From: Hericium rajendrae | Lineage: Eukaryota; Basidiomycota; Agaricomycetes; Russulales; Hericiaceae | Length of the DNA stretch: 64,000 nt | Reading direction: 5' to 3' | Assembly (NCBI GenBank): GCA_033439255.1 | Contig: CM065887.1 | Coordinates: 1,984,001-2,048,000 of the forward strand | Shown here: positions 1-10,800 of the stretch, one piece after another | Position numbering within the stretch: the first letter of the stretch is position 1 | Layout of the letters: each line of letters begins with the position of its first letter | The notes under the pieces: model-generated | What the model was told of the DNA's origin: nothing | Database searches by the model: none | What the model saw: only the letters and a program-made list of their open reading frames with translations | Position numbers and translations under genes: made by a program

Positions 1-1
1 T

Positions 2-1198
2 TGGTGCCCGGGCCTGGACACCTGTATTCTGACGGCAATACGCGAGTGCCCGCAATGCAAGAACTTCGGCGCCCGACATATCCATTCGCTCCTCGAACCG
101 ATCACACGACGGCACCCCTTTGAACTCCTGGTTGGCGATTACCTATCCATGCCTCCTGGAAAAGGCGGATTCAAAACGCTAGGTGTGTACCTCGACACAT
201 TCTCCCAGCACATCTGGGTCTTCATGTACAAGAAACCCGGATCCGCCGCCTCCACGATCGACAGCCTCGAACGAATCTTCAAAACGTACACGCCACCGGA
301 AGACTTCATGTCCGACGGCGGATCCCACTTCCACTGCGCGGAAGTCCGCGCGTGCTGTGCCAAGTGGAACGTCAAACCACACGTCGTGGCCTCATACTCA
401 CCCTGGGTCAACGGCCTGGTCGAAGGCACTAACAAGATTCTGCTACACGTCCTCGCTAGACTCACTGCACCAGGACTCGGAGAGGAGGAGTACAACGAGA
501 TCCGCTGGGAGAAGCTCCACAAATCCTGGCCGGAGCATCTCGAGAACGCCGTGCGCATGCTCAATGGCCGCCTTCTTCCAGCCCTCAAGTTCTCGCCACG
601 AGAACTTCTGCTTGGCCAGGTGGTCAATACCATCCCGTCGTCCATCGAGGAGAGCACGCCCATACTACATGCTCCCGATGCGGCAACGCACATGGCTTAC
701 GTCGCGCAACAGCGCCTCGACGGGTACGAAGCCATAGTGCAACACGCGACCCGTCGTAAGTCTGTCTTTGATAGACGGCTGCGGAATTCGGTACCCGGTG
801 AAGTCATCTTTCATACTGGTCAACTAGTACAGTTTCATCGGTCACGTCTAGAAACTACCCTGACAGCTGCCAAGAAGCTTCTGGCCCGCTGGTCACACCC
901 ACATCGCATCACCGAACGCCTTCTCAATTCATATTCTATCGAACAACTAGACGGTACGCCCGTGGCTGGCACAACACATGCACGACGCCTTCGCGCCTTC
1001 ATCCCCAAGCCTGGGTCGGACCTCGAACGAGAGCAACACACATTCATGGAGCACCTGGAGCAAGAGAACCCCGGCGGCCTTGCAGCCGAGGAGGCACAGG
1101 CATTAGACGAGCAGGACGATCGGGCATCAGATGGAGACAGTGAGGAGGACATTGGAGTAGCCCAAGAGGTCACACCGCAAGACCTGGGATCGTGGTAG
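2..1198 (+). CDS. Integrase end of Ty3/gypsy pol (element part)
   Basis: About 400 codons, open from the left edge. In order: the end of an H2C2 zinc module (CPQC), then the integrase catalytic core with its three acidic positions in GDYLSMPPGK, SDGGSHFH and VNGLVEGTNK, then a GPY-like C-terminal region (LLARWSHPHRI) and an acidic tail. The integrase joins element cDNA to host chromosomes. It is closely similar to the integrase region of the copy at 46.7-48.7 kb. The start of the polyprotein is off the window. Confidence 0.88.
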   Translation, partial: WCPGLDTCILTAIRECPQCKNFGARHIHSLLEPITRRHPFELLVGDYLSMPPGKGGFKTLGVYLDTFSQHIWVFMYKKPGSAASTIDSLERIFKTYTPPEDFMSDGGSHFHCAEVRACCAKWNVKPHVVASYSPWVNGLVEGTNKILLHVLARLTAPGLGEEEYNEIRWEKLHKSWPEHLENAVRMLNGRLLPALKFSPRELLLGQVVNTIPSSIEESTPILHAPDAATHMAYVAQQRLDGYEAIVQHATRRKSVFDRRLRNSVPGEVIFHTGQLVQFHRSRLETTLTAAKKLLARWSHPHRITERLLNSYSIEQLDGTPVAGTTHARRLRAFIPKPGSDLEREQHTFMEHLEQENPGGLAAEEAQALDEQDDRASDGDSEEDIGVAQEVTPQDLGSW

Positions 1199-1410
1199 GA
1201 TGGGAGATATGCTACTACATGCTGGCAGCCATCTACTCAACTGCTGACTAAGCCTCAGTCTCTAGCGGTGATATCATGTGATCTCTCCCTCTAAGACCCC
1301 CTGCTCTCCCTACTCCAACATCGAGGAGGAGGACACAGCCGAGGAGGATGGTTCTGAGGGCGCATAGGTGCAGAGGCGACGCGGACGTCGCCAGATTGGA
1401 AGGGGGCACA

Positions 1411-1585
1411 TGGAGTGGGGGCCGCAGGACACAGAGCAGGGTTAGCCAGGGTTAGGAGCAGGGTTAGGTCAGGTTAGGAGCCGGAGTCAGCCGGGGTTGA
1501 GGCTTAGTCAGCGAGTGTAGGCATAGCTAGAGAGTCTGTCGTAGCACAGGTCCTCATCATCATAGAGTCAGTTGGGCCCACTCCA
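1411..1585 (+). repeat. 3' LTR of the Ty3/gypsy element (175 bp)
   Basis: Begins TGGAGTGGGGG directly after the purine-rich run GGAAGGGGGCACA and ends CCCACTCCA. It aligns with the 165-bp LTRs at 46526 and 53438 through shared blocks (GGCTTAGTCAGC, CATCATCATAG). It ends 72 bp before the ATG of the next gene, so it may lie in that gene's promoter region. Confidence 0.82.
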
Positions 1586-4110
1586 ACGTTCAACCCTAAT
1601 CCGATTCGGAACCCTAGTTCCCTCCCTTCCCTCTGATCGTCGCTGGCCCCGGTTCTGATGACAGACAGTGCTAGCGCCCTGCCTTCATCAACGAACACGA
1701 CCACCCAGCCAGCAAAGAAATCCCATCAGGCAAGCCTAGGCAAACAACGCAGCTGCCCTGCATTCATACTTGGACACCGACTCGAGTTCTGCGAGGTGCG
1801 CAAGACTTCCTGGCGGACTGCCAGCATGTCCAAGAAGAATGGGGCAGTCGGGACCTTCTATGACAAGTCGACCCTCGAGTACTTCGAGGAGCTCGGCTAC
1901 GACAATTTCGTACTCGATGAAGTAAAACCCCCTACAAAGTCTGCCGACGTGGCAGATGATCTAGCCATCCTGGATCTGGATGAAGCTGAGGCCGACTTGA
2001 AGAGCCGGATGCGTGAATGGGTGCAAATGGTACGTCTCACATTCGTAGCTGTCATGGATGTTTTTGCTCACATCATTGTAGAAGCTCTCAGATTGGTTTC
2101 GAAAGCATGGTAATGGTGACAAGACGGTCTCTGGAGGTGATCTAGCCAAGAAATTTGTGAAGATGGTCAACATGGCGCCTGTCAAGCCTCGCCGCGCCCA
2201 CGAGGACCACTTCTTCTCGAGGCAGCATTACGCCGCGCTTGTCAAGCCGCGGTTTGACCCCTTGCTTGCCCGCATTTCTGCAGGGTGGGAGGCTGCCAAT
2301 GCGCTTTCATCAGATGGCCTTCGGCCCTCGTCGGAGCAGCTGTCCCTCCTAGCCAGCCTCACATTCGATGACACGCTCTTCACGCAAGTTTATCAATCTT
2401 GGCTCAACGGTTATGCAGAGACCGAGAAGGCGAGCAAGCTTCCCGAGGTCAAGCTGCACGCTGCATACACGCGCATGGTGTATGACTCACAGACGGACGA
2501 ATTCAAGGCTGGGCTAAAGGAGCATCTGGCGCAGGAGCACGAGAAGCAGATGGAGGCATACGCCCAACTGAAAGATGCTGGAGAACAGGAGAAAACCCCT
2601 GAGTACTATTACCAGTGCGTACTCTTTTCCTTACCTGTCAAAATATGCTCATAGATGGCTTCACAGGATGCAGTCGAAGATCACGTATTTCTTATGCCCA
2701 TTTGCGGATCTTCTATGCGACGTCTTCGGCATGAATGCATCGATCATCTTGAGCGGGCCGGTTTCAGAACGCGAAGGGCAGATCGGTGTGAAGAGGTATG
2801 TCCCGTTGCTCCTCAACATCCGCTCATGCAGCTGACGTTGCTCAGTGTTCACTCCGGTGTGACGCTCGACTCCAGGTCCCTGAAGTGGAATCAAGCAGAT
2901 CCGACAGGCTTTCACAGCATGGAGGTGGCATGTGCTGCCTTCGCAAGCCAATGCTTCAGTATGTCTATTTTCTCCAATGCAGTTTGGCCCTGGCTGATGT
3001 CATATTCTCCACCAGCCCCAGAAGAGCAGGCTGCACGTGCATTCTGACTGGCTTCGGTCGGTGATGGTAGTGAGGGCGCTGGGTGAGCTGCCAGTGCGGC
3101 TGCCTCTGAGGATATAGGGGGCCTTAGTCGTGCTCGTTCTCGTGTCCCGTCTCCATTTCATAGCCCGGCCTTTCGCCCATTGAGCCCAGATGACATCTCC
3201 AGGAGCGTGTTGCCCCCCGAGCAACGAGCAAGCAGTGTCATCCCCCCGCCCTCCCCGCGATCGACCTTTGGGCTGCCCGTGACCTCACTCTTGCCGCCAT
3301 CCCCCACAGACCTGCGCCGTCGCCCAGCTCCATCTGAAAAATGTACCAATGCTATATTGCTCTATATAACTTATATAGAAGTCATAGCTCCATAGCAATC
3401 CCCTTTTATACATAGGGCTTCATAGCTGAAGAGCAGTCTATGATAAGCTATGTAGTCAGATAGGATTGCTATGCTCTGCTATGATAGCTATGATAGCTAT
3501 CAAAGCATAAGGCATAGCTATGGTAGCTATAATGACTATGTCAGTTATGCTATATATATTCATTATCATATCATATCTAGCTTAATAGGATTGCTATGTA
3601 TTCTATATCATCTCTGACTGATATGTTACTTAGAAACACTATACTACATTTAAAATATTTAAGCTCTTTTATGAGCTTAATAATCTTGTTATATTTTAGA
3701 CAAATAAAACATCAAAATTTAGAAGCATTTTATTAATTTTTATGATATTAATACTACATTACAAAAGTAAGACTACAAAGATCCTACCTTAATATACAAA
3801 CTATAAGAAACAGCTATACAACATTACAAACATAAAGAAAAAGCGAAAATCATCTACTACAATGACATATCATTAGTATAAAGTAACAACAAACATAAGA
3901 AAGAACTAGAGACTTACCCAAAGATTATAAAAGCGAAAATGAAGTCTACAAAATCAAGGCATTAGTACTATCAACAGTAGAGAAGACAATAGACTTACCA
4001 ACAAATACAAAGGTCGAAGTAGTACAGCAAAAAGAGAAGAGAAAGACGAGGGAGTATCGAAGGGAGATGGTAGTGGTTGAGAGGAAAGAGAGGTCGTGCG
4101 TCGCGCACGC

Positions 4111-4120
4111 CTTATATCAC
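4111..4120 (-). promoter_or_regulatory. TATA-like box inside TIR element copy 1
   Basis: On the minus strand the sequence reads GTGATATAAGGCGTGCGCGACG, matching in position and context the TATATAA box of copy 2 (43897). Downstream are pyrimidine-rich runs and a GGTAAGT donor-like site near 4000. No conserved ATG follows, so if transcribed the product is probably noncoding. Confidence 0.4.
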
Positions 4121-4557
4121 CAGCGCAGAGCGGAGCTCGAAGTGCGGCTGCCGGGTGTTGCCGGGTGCCGCGCCGGAGGCTAGTGATTTAGATTTCACTA
4201 AGTTGGCTTGCTGGCCCAGCAATCTGCATTATGGTAGGTACAAATGTAGCTAATGTATCGTGTAGAGATGGATACTATACAGCTTCTGTCTTTTTTTCGG
4301 ATTTTATTTTATTTTATTCCATTTGTTGCACCCGAAACCGCCAGCCACGCGAGTCGAGCACTTGATGCGCGACTTGTGCGTTCCTTCGTTCAGCTCTCAT
4401 CTTCCCTATTGCTCTCCTCTTCCCCATCCCCTCCCCTCGTCTCTTTTTCCTTCCGTACACGACGCGCGGCGTCCTTCGACGGTTAGGAGGGTTAGCAGAG
4501 GTGTTTGGGGCCTCAGGTAAGCAAACAGGTTATTCTTTTTTGTCTTATTGCTAACGA

Positions 4558-4593
4558 CACGAGTATCGTTCGTTTGCACGAACGATACTCGTG
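4558..4593. repeat. Perfect 16-bp-stem hairpin in TIR element copy 1
   Basis: CACGAGTATCGTTCGT, loop TTGC, then the exact complement. It lies at the edge of the GC-rich block. Copy 2 has a hairpin at the matching place (43425-43458) with different bases but conserved pairing. Confidence 0.85.
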
Positions 4594-4684
4594 CGTTTTC
4601 TCGCGACCCCCTCGCCCTCGACCCCTCTCGTCCTCTCGTCCTCGCCCACGAGCCCGCCCCATCTCATCCCCTTGACAACGCCAT

Positions 4685-4714
4685 CGAGTCTCGTTGCCAC
4701 GGCAACGAGACTCG
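4685..4714. repeat. Perfect 14-bp-stem hairpin in TIR element copy 1
   Basis: CGAGTCTCGTTGCC, a 2-base loop AC, then the exact complement. It is the second strong hairpin within 130 bp of the first; no counterpart was noticed in copy 2. Confidence 0.8.
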
Positions 4715-4769
4715 ACTGAACGTCGTTCGATGCCGGCCCTGCCTCCCGCCTCTACTGCGACAGCCCCGT

Positions 4770-5640
4770 GCAAGACCGACCCCGACCCCGCTCCCGTTCC
4801 TGCTCCCGCCCCCACCCTCGTCCTCGCCCCCTGCCCTCTTTGCCAGCGCACGCATGCCCTGGGGCCACACGCGCCGGCAACTCCGGACGACCGCCAGCGC
4901 ACCTGCGCACACGCACGCTATGCGCGGGGGGCCAAGCACGTCGATGGATGACCGCGCCAACACACACGCTCGCGTGCGGGCAGCCGCGGACCTTCCGGCC
5001 AACCACGCACGCGCACGCAGCTGCAGGCGACCTCAGCGGCCGCAGGCTGCCCCGTCAGCACGTGGGCTGCCATCCGCGACCTTGCCTGCCAACGGGGGGC
5101 CATGCGGGCCGGCGTCTAAGCATGCACACCGTGCACGGCAGCCTTGGTGCATGCACGCGACCAAGCATGGCGTGTGCAGCTGCGCACGGTCCCGTTTGCA
5201 TGTGCTAGACCATGCGTGTCGGCCACCATGTGCGCACGGCCAAGCATGCCAGCCCCAGCACACGCACGCAACCACACACGACGTGTTCAGCCGCGCACAG
5301 TCCCGTCTGCGTGCGCGAGGTTGCGCGGTCCTGTCTGCACATGCAAGGCCATGCGTGCCGGCCACAGCGTGGCATAACTGCAACGCGCGCACGCAACGAC
5401 GGCGTCGGCAGCCATGTACGGTGCCGTCTGCACGTGCGAGGCCACGCGCGCCGGCGATGATGCGCTCACGGCCGCGACAGCGCAATTGCGCGTGCACATG
5501 CGCTCGAACAGCGCTCAGGCTGCCCCGTCTGTGCGCGCCGGGCCGTGCACATCGACGACGACGCACGCATGCGAGCGAGTGAGCGCGCGCATTGTTGGCT
5601 ACGCATGGCCGACCGCGACGACGGGCGCCACGTTGCATGT
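4770..5640. repeat. GC-rich degenerate repeat block of TIR element copy 1
   Basis: About 0.9 kb of GCACGC/TGCGCA-type alternating purine-pyrimidine sequence with loosely repeated units around CCGTCTGCACGTGCGAGGCC. Many overlapping open frames in all six frames are an effect of this composition. They encode only Arg/Ala/His-rich low-complexity peptides and I do not accept them as genes. Confidence 0.6.
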
Positions 5641-7775
5641 CATTGCGGGCACACGAGGTCTATGCAGGATACTTATGTACATATGTTGTGCTTAGTTACT
5701 TGTATAATCCCTGCATCTATTGAATTCAAGAAATTTGACTTGAAAGTTTTGGTATTTATCTGACTTAGCATAGTCAGTATAGTACTTATAGGAGCCATAG
5801 TCCCCCTCACTAAGTAGAATAGCTCTATGTATCTGACAATACTAGCTATGTAGGCTATGTATTTTACACAGTCTACTATGAGAGTTATGATAGCTCTCAT
5901 AGCTCTACATAGCTTGACTGATCAAAGTCATAGACTTTATAGTTTCCCTATAGGACCCATAGCTTGACCCTTTGCTATATAAAAATTAGATTTTTCAGAT
6001 GTCCCCAGCCTGTCCGTCGCAGCCATACTCCTTCAACTCCCGAGGAAAGTCCTGCCGTGCACGGTCTATTCCTGCCGAGTTCCTCTCAGTCGGCCCGGAC
6101 TATGAGGGATCACGGTGGGCATGGGGCCGTTACGCTGCCTGTTCAAACTGCAGGTGGCGTATCTGGGCATAACTCCACCCTGCCTCGATCCACACGTTCT
6201 CTGTCGCAGCCCTCGCCTCTCGTGGGGCTGTCAGTTCTGCCGCCAACACGGCGTGTGGCCTCTGCTCCCATGGCCCACCGCGCTGGACAGGAGGGCTTAT
6301 CTGTTGTGGCCGGACGTGTTTCCATCCATCCAGCTCTCCAGCAACCAGCCGAACATTCACCTCGCCCTGACGAGGACCAGACTGAAAGGCCAGCCACACC
6401 TCCATCCCTGCCCCATTCCTTAGACGATGAGCCGCTTGTCGCACGTCAGTTCCCCCTACCCCTTGCTGGGACCGCGGATGGTGCGCTGCATGGCGAACAC
6501 TATGTGCGAAGGCCTTACTCACGCAGGCTGTTTGTCGGGACTCACGATGCGTACACCCCGGAGCTCGAGGAGATAGCTTGGAAGATGCGCGAGGACAAGC
6601 GCCAAGATGAGTGGGAGCAGGTGGAGGATTTGCGGGCAGAGATGGCCCTCAGCGCTCAAGTGCAAACTGACGGAACCCATGGTCTAGAAAACCCATTCAT
6701 GAGCTCAGCCCACCTCGCCCCGAGGACTCCGATCGCACAGCCATCAGACCGCAGTCACCGACTGCGTAGTGACTCAAGCTCACCGCTGGCTCCTCCTTTC
6801 ACGCAGAGGCTCCGTGAAAACTCATCATCGCCCGCACCCACTGCAGGCCACATGTGATCGCCTGTGTCCTCGTGGCCACCTTCCCAGCTGCCTCCAAACC
6901 TGGAGCAAACCATGCGCGAGGCTGGCAGGCGTGGACGGCCTGCACCAGCAACAACGCCTGCATCTAGTGCCTCTGCATTTCCTCCATCCGCTGCGGCGTC
7001 AGTGCTGCTACCAGCTGTGGGCTTTGTCGCCGACTCACAGCTTTGGCCCGACAAGATGAAGGCAGCACATAGGTTTTTGATGAAGGGCAAGGATTGGGGT
7101 GAAGATTGGCAGCTGTGTGTGGGTGAGTGGGTGGAGGTTCAACGCATGGATGGGTTTCAGGTAAGCGCCGTCGTTTGCATTCTCAATCTGTGAAGCTTAC
7201 CTTGTTCGACAGATTGCCGCCGTGACAAAAGGCAAGGCTGCTGGAGCCTTTGCCTCGGCGACAAGGCCAGGATTAATCAGCGCGTGGATCAACAACAAAC
7301 GCGTGAGGGATCCAGATGTCACTGACCCTCATGCATACACTGGGGCTTGGTGGGCTTGGTGGGCAGAATGCCAGCCTGTTGGCTGGAGTGTCGATGGCAG
7401 AGGAAGACCAACAGGGCCAGTCGAAGGCTTGAACTGGTCCTGCATGGATGTGACAACGAGCACCAGGCTCATCCTCATTCTCACTGGCCTCTCGATTTGG
7501 GGCAAGTATGTTTTCACATGCCCGCGCCCCTCAGCCCGTGAGCAGAGTGAATGGAGGGAGGCCGTGGTAGATGTCACCATCATCCTGCAGTGTATTCGCC
7601 AGTATAAGGCAGCGGGCACAGGGAAGCCCAGTGCAGGGGCTGCCAAGAAGCCTACGAAACGCAAGAGGTGTGTCCTTCTCATCTTGTGCTTGGATTGCCT
7701 CGCTCACATACTTGTTTCAGTGAGGTGCCTCATGCAGGCCCGTCGAGATCCTCAAAGAAGAAGAAGATGCAGTAG

Positions 7776-9660
7776 CGCAGGTGCCGGCCCAAATTCCCCT
7801 CATCCCAGATCTAAATTTCTCCCGCCTCTGCCCCCGCTTTATGGTGGGCATAAGGCACATGTTTCTATGCAACTATACCTCAAGGTAGTCCTGATGACTG
7901 TATCCTTGTTCCACGCAGCACTTTTTTCTTTCTTTCCTCGCATCACATTGTACTTATTCGCATTATTCAACTCCAGCATATTCTTTTTTTCCGTCAATAC
8001 TGTAGCACTATATTCTGATCTCACCATATTTCTTTCGTCAATACTGTAGCATTCCTCTCTGAAATCACTGATCTCTATGCTCTAGGCTATTTGCTCTTAC
8101 GACCTGCACGAGGACCCATGCAACCCATGCTCGATGCGTTATGACCCTTCCCTCCACATATCCACCATAATTCTTTCTTCGCATGCCATTTTTGGCCCTG
8201 CTGCATCATTTTCGACTCTACCATCTCACCTCTCTTACAGTACTCTACAAATGAGACCACTCCATCGCTATAATGTGATCAACTTTCTTTAATTCGGTGT
8301 TGGATCGGGCAGACCAGATCTGATTGCTGAGATAAGTGTTTTTCTGGTGTTTCTGACATAGATTAGATCAGCTATTTCCTGCGCGAAGGAGATTAGCAGC
8401 TCTGTGTCATTTAACTAAATGATGCTTTAGCTAAATGGTGCTTTAACTAAATAACTGGTGAGTTGCTATTTATGAGTTACTGAGCATTTAGGTCTCTGTC
8501 GGGTGGCCACTACTATACATTTAGGTAAGTGGTTACATCTAGTGGTGCAAATGGGCAAGGCTGCCTTAGGCGGCCCGGCGCGACTTTCTATGACAACCTC
8601 CCGCTGACCGACCCAATCTCCAATTCCTTCCTGATCCTGCCTGCTCTGGGTCCCTTGGCAAGTGGAGTTGTTGCGGCTCAGCCTGTGCAGGGCAAAGGGC
8701 GTGAGCGTGGTATGAGCGAATCAAAGGCACCACCTTACAATGCCACCCGGGGCGTGCGTCGGGAATGGTGGGCATGTTGAGCTGGAATGGCTGGGATGAC
8801 GTCAGTAGTGCACTGTTGTCAAGACTCAGTCGTAGACAGCAGAGAACCACCCAAGTCACCAGTGATGATGGGAGTGAGAGAGCAGAGAGCGACTAGCAGC
8901 GCAGTGACCTGTATTGGAGGTACAGTACGGTACAGACGAAATGGACAATCTAGGGAAATAGGCGAGCGACAGGGAGCCTATAAGTACTGGGACGACAATG
9001 GGAAAAGAACAATGGACACCATAATGGGTCAAACAATAGAGTGAGAACAATAGTGGCCAAAAGGAGAACAATGGGAGGGAGAACAATAGGATGTCCCAAA
9101 GGGGAACAAGGGCATGGGTGAAGGATAGCCCCAGGTCATGTGAGGAAGTGAACATGTGATGGGGCTGCTGGAGCACATGACCGACACGATGCCTTGATGG
9201 CAGAGAAGAAGGCAGAGAGAAATGGAGCGATCCGTGACAACTGTCGCGGGCGCAGCTCATGATCCGGGGGTGTGTGGGCATTCAAGGGCGTGTTGATTGA
9301 GCCAGCTGGTTCTCTGGGCATGCTTCTGTTCCTGTGCCGCTGACTCGTCTGGTCGGTTGATCTCCAGCCCGTTCGGTGCATCGGACCACGGGACACCGGC
9401 TTTAGTCCGACCCGGTTGGTCCCGAACCCATGGGGGTGCTTGTCCTGTGCGGGGAGCAATGTCGCGGCTGAGGTGAAGTGGAGCAGGACAGGCAAGGAAG
9501 TGGGGAGTGGGCAATGCCGTTGCAAGGCGCACTAAGGGGTGCATCATTCTCCCCCTAACTGAAAATTCAGACTCTCCATAGTCTAATCTGGAGCCCCACA
9601 AGAGATTCGGGCATGGGCATGCATGAATCTGATTGTGCAATGGTGCCCTGGGCAGGTGTG
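7776..9660. other. Noncoding stretch, no gene seen
   Basis: Pyrimidine- and AT-rich sequence follows the gene end. Three imperfect copies of a CTAACTAAATGGTGCTTTA-like unit lie near 8395-8455, and a run of GAACAATGG-like units lies near 9005-9110. Open frames here are short and resemble no family known to me. Confidence 0.5.
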
Positions 9661-9672
9661 CTGCAGTGAGCC

Positions 9673-9680
9673 TATAAAAG
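9673..9680 (+). promoter_or_regulatory. TATA box upstream of the gene at 9744
   Basis: CCTATAAAAGGC lies about 65 bp before the ATG at 9744, the usual spacing for a fungal RNA polymerase II promoter. Confidence 0.55.
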
Positions 9681-9743
9681 GCAGCTACATCCCGGGAGGG
9701 CACTCAACTCCGAGCCATCTTCGTGCCCAGCAGTCTTGTCCTG

Positions 9744-10327
9744 ATGAACACCTTCCTTGATCAAGTCTTCTACCAGAAAGTGACCTGGCTCCTTGCAGAG
9801 TACTCATGGACCCTGCTCGATGCATCCACGCTGTCCAAGCACAACGTGGTCATCCGAGAACGCAAGATCTGGGGTCGAGACCTCATGGTCGCCATAGTAC
9901 ATCCAAGCTCGCTTGCAGCATTGTTGCATACCTGCTAATCTCGGGACTCCAGAAGGACTACCAGCGCTACACCGGTGCCATTGACGTGGGTCTGCAGGAT
10001 GACATCACGCAGATGTCAGACCACTTCCTGTCCGAGGCTGCCCGCGTGTCCAGGAAAGTCCGCCGTTGGCTCGACTGGGGTTGGTACCTCATGCTGTCAC
10101 TGAAGCACGAGTGGCTCGATTCTCTGGAGCACCATCAGGTAGATGCCGCGGACTGCCTGTCCGTGGCCGAGTCCAAGCTGTGGGAGACGCGCCATGCAGT
10201 GGCCCTGGAGGAAATCAATATCACCTGCCGCAAGTACCAGTATGACATCATAGACGCAGAGGCCTGCAAACAGGCTCTGGAGCCGAGCCCATTCAATAGA
10301 ATTTGCTTAAGGATCATGACTGTCTAG
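9744..10327 (+). pseudogene. Two-exon gene of unknown family, 3' end replaced by transposon end
   Basis: Unrecognised. Exons 9744-9896 and 9953-10327 are joined in phase 0 across a 56-nt GTACAT...CCAG intron with a CTAAT branch point, giving 175 aa. The protein is mostly helical and charged (WLLAEYSW, RRWLDWGWYLMLSL). The last ten residues and the stop lie inside the TIR that starts at 10296, so the original C terminus was lost when the 16-kb element landed here. The 3' remainder was not found beyond the element's right end. The ATG at 9744 was chosen because it follows a TATA box and opens the frame. Confidence 0.6.
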
Positions 10328-10332
10328 TCACC
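10296..10332 (+). repeat. Left terminal inverted repeat of the 16-kb element
   Basis: Starts ATAGAATTTGCTTAAGG and ends TCTAGTCACC. Against the reverse complement of 26576-26612 about 30 of 37 positions match by eye. Confidence 0.7.
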
Positions 10333-10800
10333 AACAAGCTTGAAAAATCCAGTGACTAATATAGCCAAGCTTGCAGTCACAATCTTAGTCAGGCAAATAG
10401 TCACTCAATCTAATACCATTGCTGTGATTACAGTAGTATAATGTTATAATAAATAATCAATGAAGTAGTCAGATACATAGTCAATCATATAGTCAGTCTA
10501 TTAGTCAACCAACTTGGTCAATTAGTTGGTCAATTAGTCGGCCAACTAGTCAGCCAACTAGTCAGCTAATGATGTCCTCAATTATTTATACTTGAACGTG
10601 AACTAGTCAACCAACTAGTCAGCATAATTAGCCCATTATACTAGTCAGTCACTCACATTCAGTTATCTAGTCACTATAGTAGTCCTTGACTCTAATAGTC
10701 CTAGAAATACTCCTGCCAAACAGTCAGTTCCATTAGTGATCACTCAACTAGTATAATACCGAACATGAGCCCCACTATCTAGTCGAGGCAAACAGTCAAG
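10333..10800 (+). repeat. TAGTCA subterminal repeat tract, left
   Basis: Roughly 25 copies of AGTCA/TAGTCA, many as CTAGTCAGCCAA or TAGTCAACCAA, in an AT-rich background. Such clustered subterminal motifs are typical transposase-binding sites. Reading direction is the same as in the right tract. Confidence 0.65.

Larger units (their letters stand above)
1..1585 (+). mobile_element. Ty3/gypsy LTR retrotransposon, 3' part, cut by window edge
   Basis: Seen: an open frame from the window edge encodes the end of a gypsy pol polyprotein, followed by a spacer, a polypurine tract (about 1398-1410) and an LTR with TGGA...TCCA ends. The same family occurs as a nearly complete copy at 46526-53602 and as a solo LTR at 63421-63592, both on the other strand. 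The 5' part lies outside the window, so neither age from LTR pairs nor intactness can be judged. The visible integrase frame is open. Confidence 0.9.
3331..6001. mobile_element. 2.67-kb TIR element without transposase, copy 1
   Basis: Ends are inverted: CATCTGAAAAAT at the left and ATTTTTCAGATG at the right, flanked by the dinucleotide TC on both sides (3329-3330, 6002-6003), read as a 2-bp target duplication. Inside each end lie runs of TAGCTATGATAGC-type repeats (3340-3560, 5780-5960). Then come an AT-rich block (3560-4080), a TATA-bearing segment, a perfect hairpin and a GC-rich repeat block. No transposase-like frame is visible. A second copy lies inverted at 41868-44772 and a fragment at 33571-33782. 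It interrupts the reading frame of the gene at 1658-7775. The superfamily is not assigned. Confidence 0.78.
1658..7775 (+). pseudogene. Repetitive agaricomycete gene (KDZ-partner family I), split by a TIR element
   Basis: Unnamed fungal repetitive family, probably nuclear; function unknown. Exons seen: 1658-2029, 2082-2614, 2655-2795, 2846-2958, 3016-3330, then after the inserted element 6004-7160, 7213-7667, 7721-7775; introns are 40-57 nt, GT-AG. The N-terminal half has a FYDK...LSDWFRKHG module and then ASIILSGPVSEREG and KSVHSG...KWNQADP motifs. The middle is Ser/Pro rich. The C-terminal half has WPDKMKAAHRFLMKG, a Trp-rich WWAWWAECQP block and REAVVDVTIILQCI, ending in a lysine-rich tail. 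If only the first five exons were used, TGA at 3045 would give a 396-aa protein. Reading past TGA at 3045, 3084 and 6855 keeps one frame. Removing the insertion plus one TC copy also keeps frame. The extreme N terminus is uncertain. Confidence 0.7.

Noticed and set aside
3400-3600. Possible CRISPR-like or satellite array of TAGCTATGATAGC units
   Set aside because: Units are irregular, spacers are not unique and the organism is a fungus; these are subterminal repeats of the TIR element.
4548-5638. Long open frames on both strands (up to 344 aa)
   Set aside because: Low-complexity Arg/Ala/His/Cys peptides open in several frames at once inside a GC-rich repeat block; no family resemblance.
8856-9703. 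Minus-strand frames of 129-148 aa
   Set aside because: No splice-supported structure, no motifs and overlapping frames; not reported as genes.
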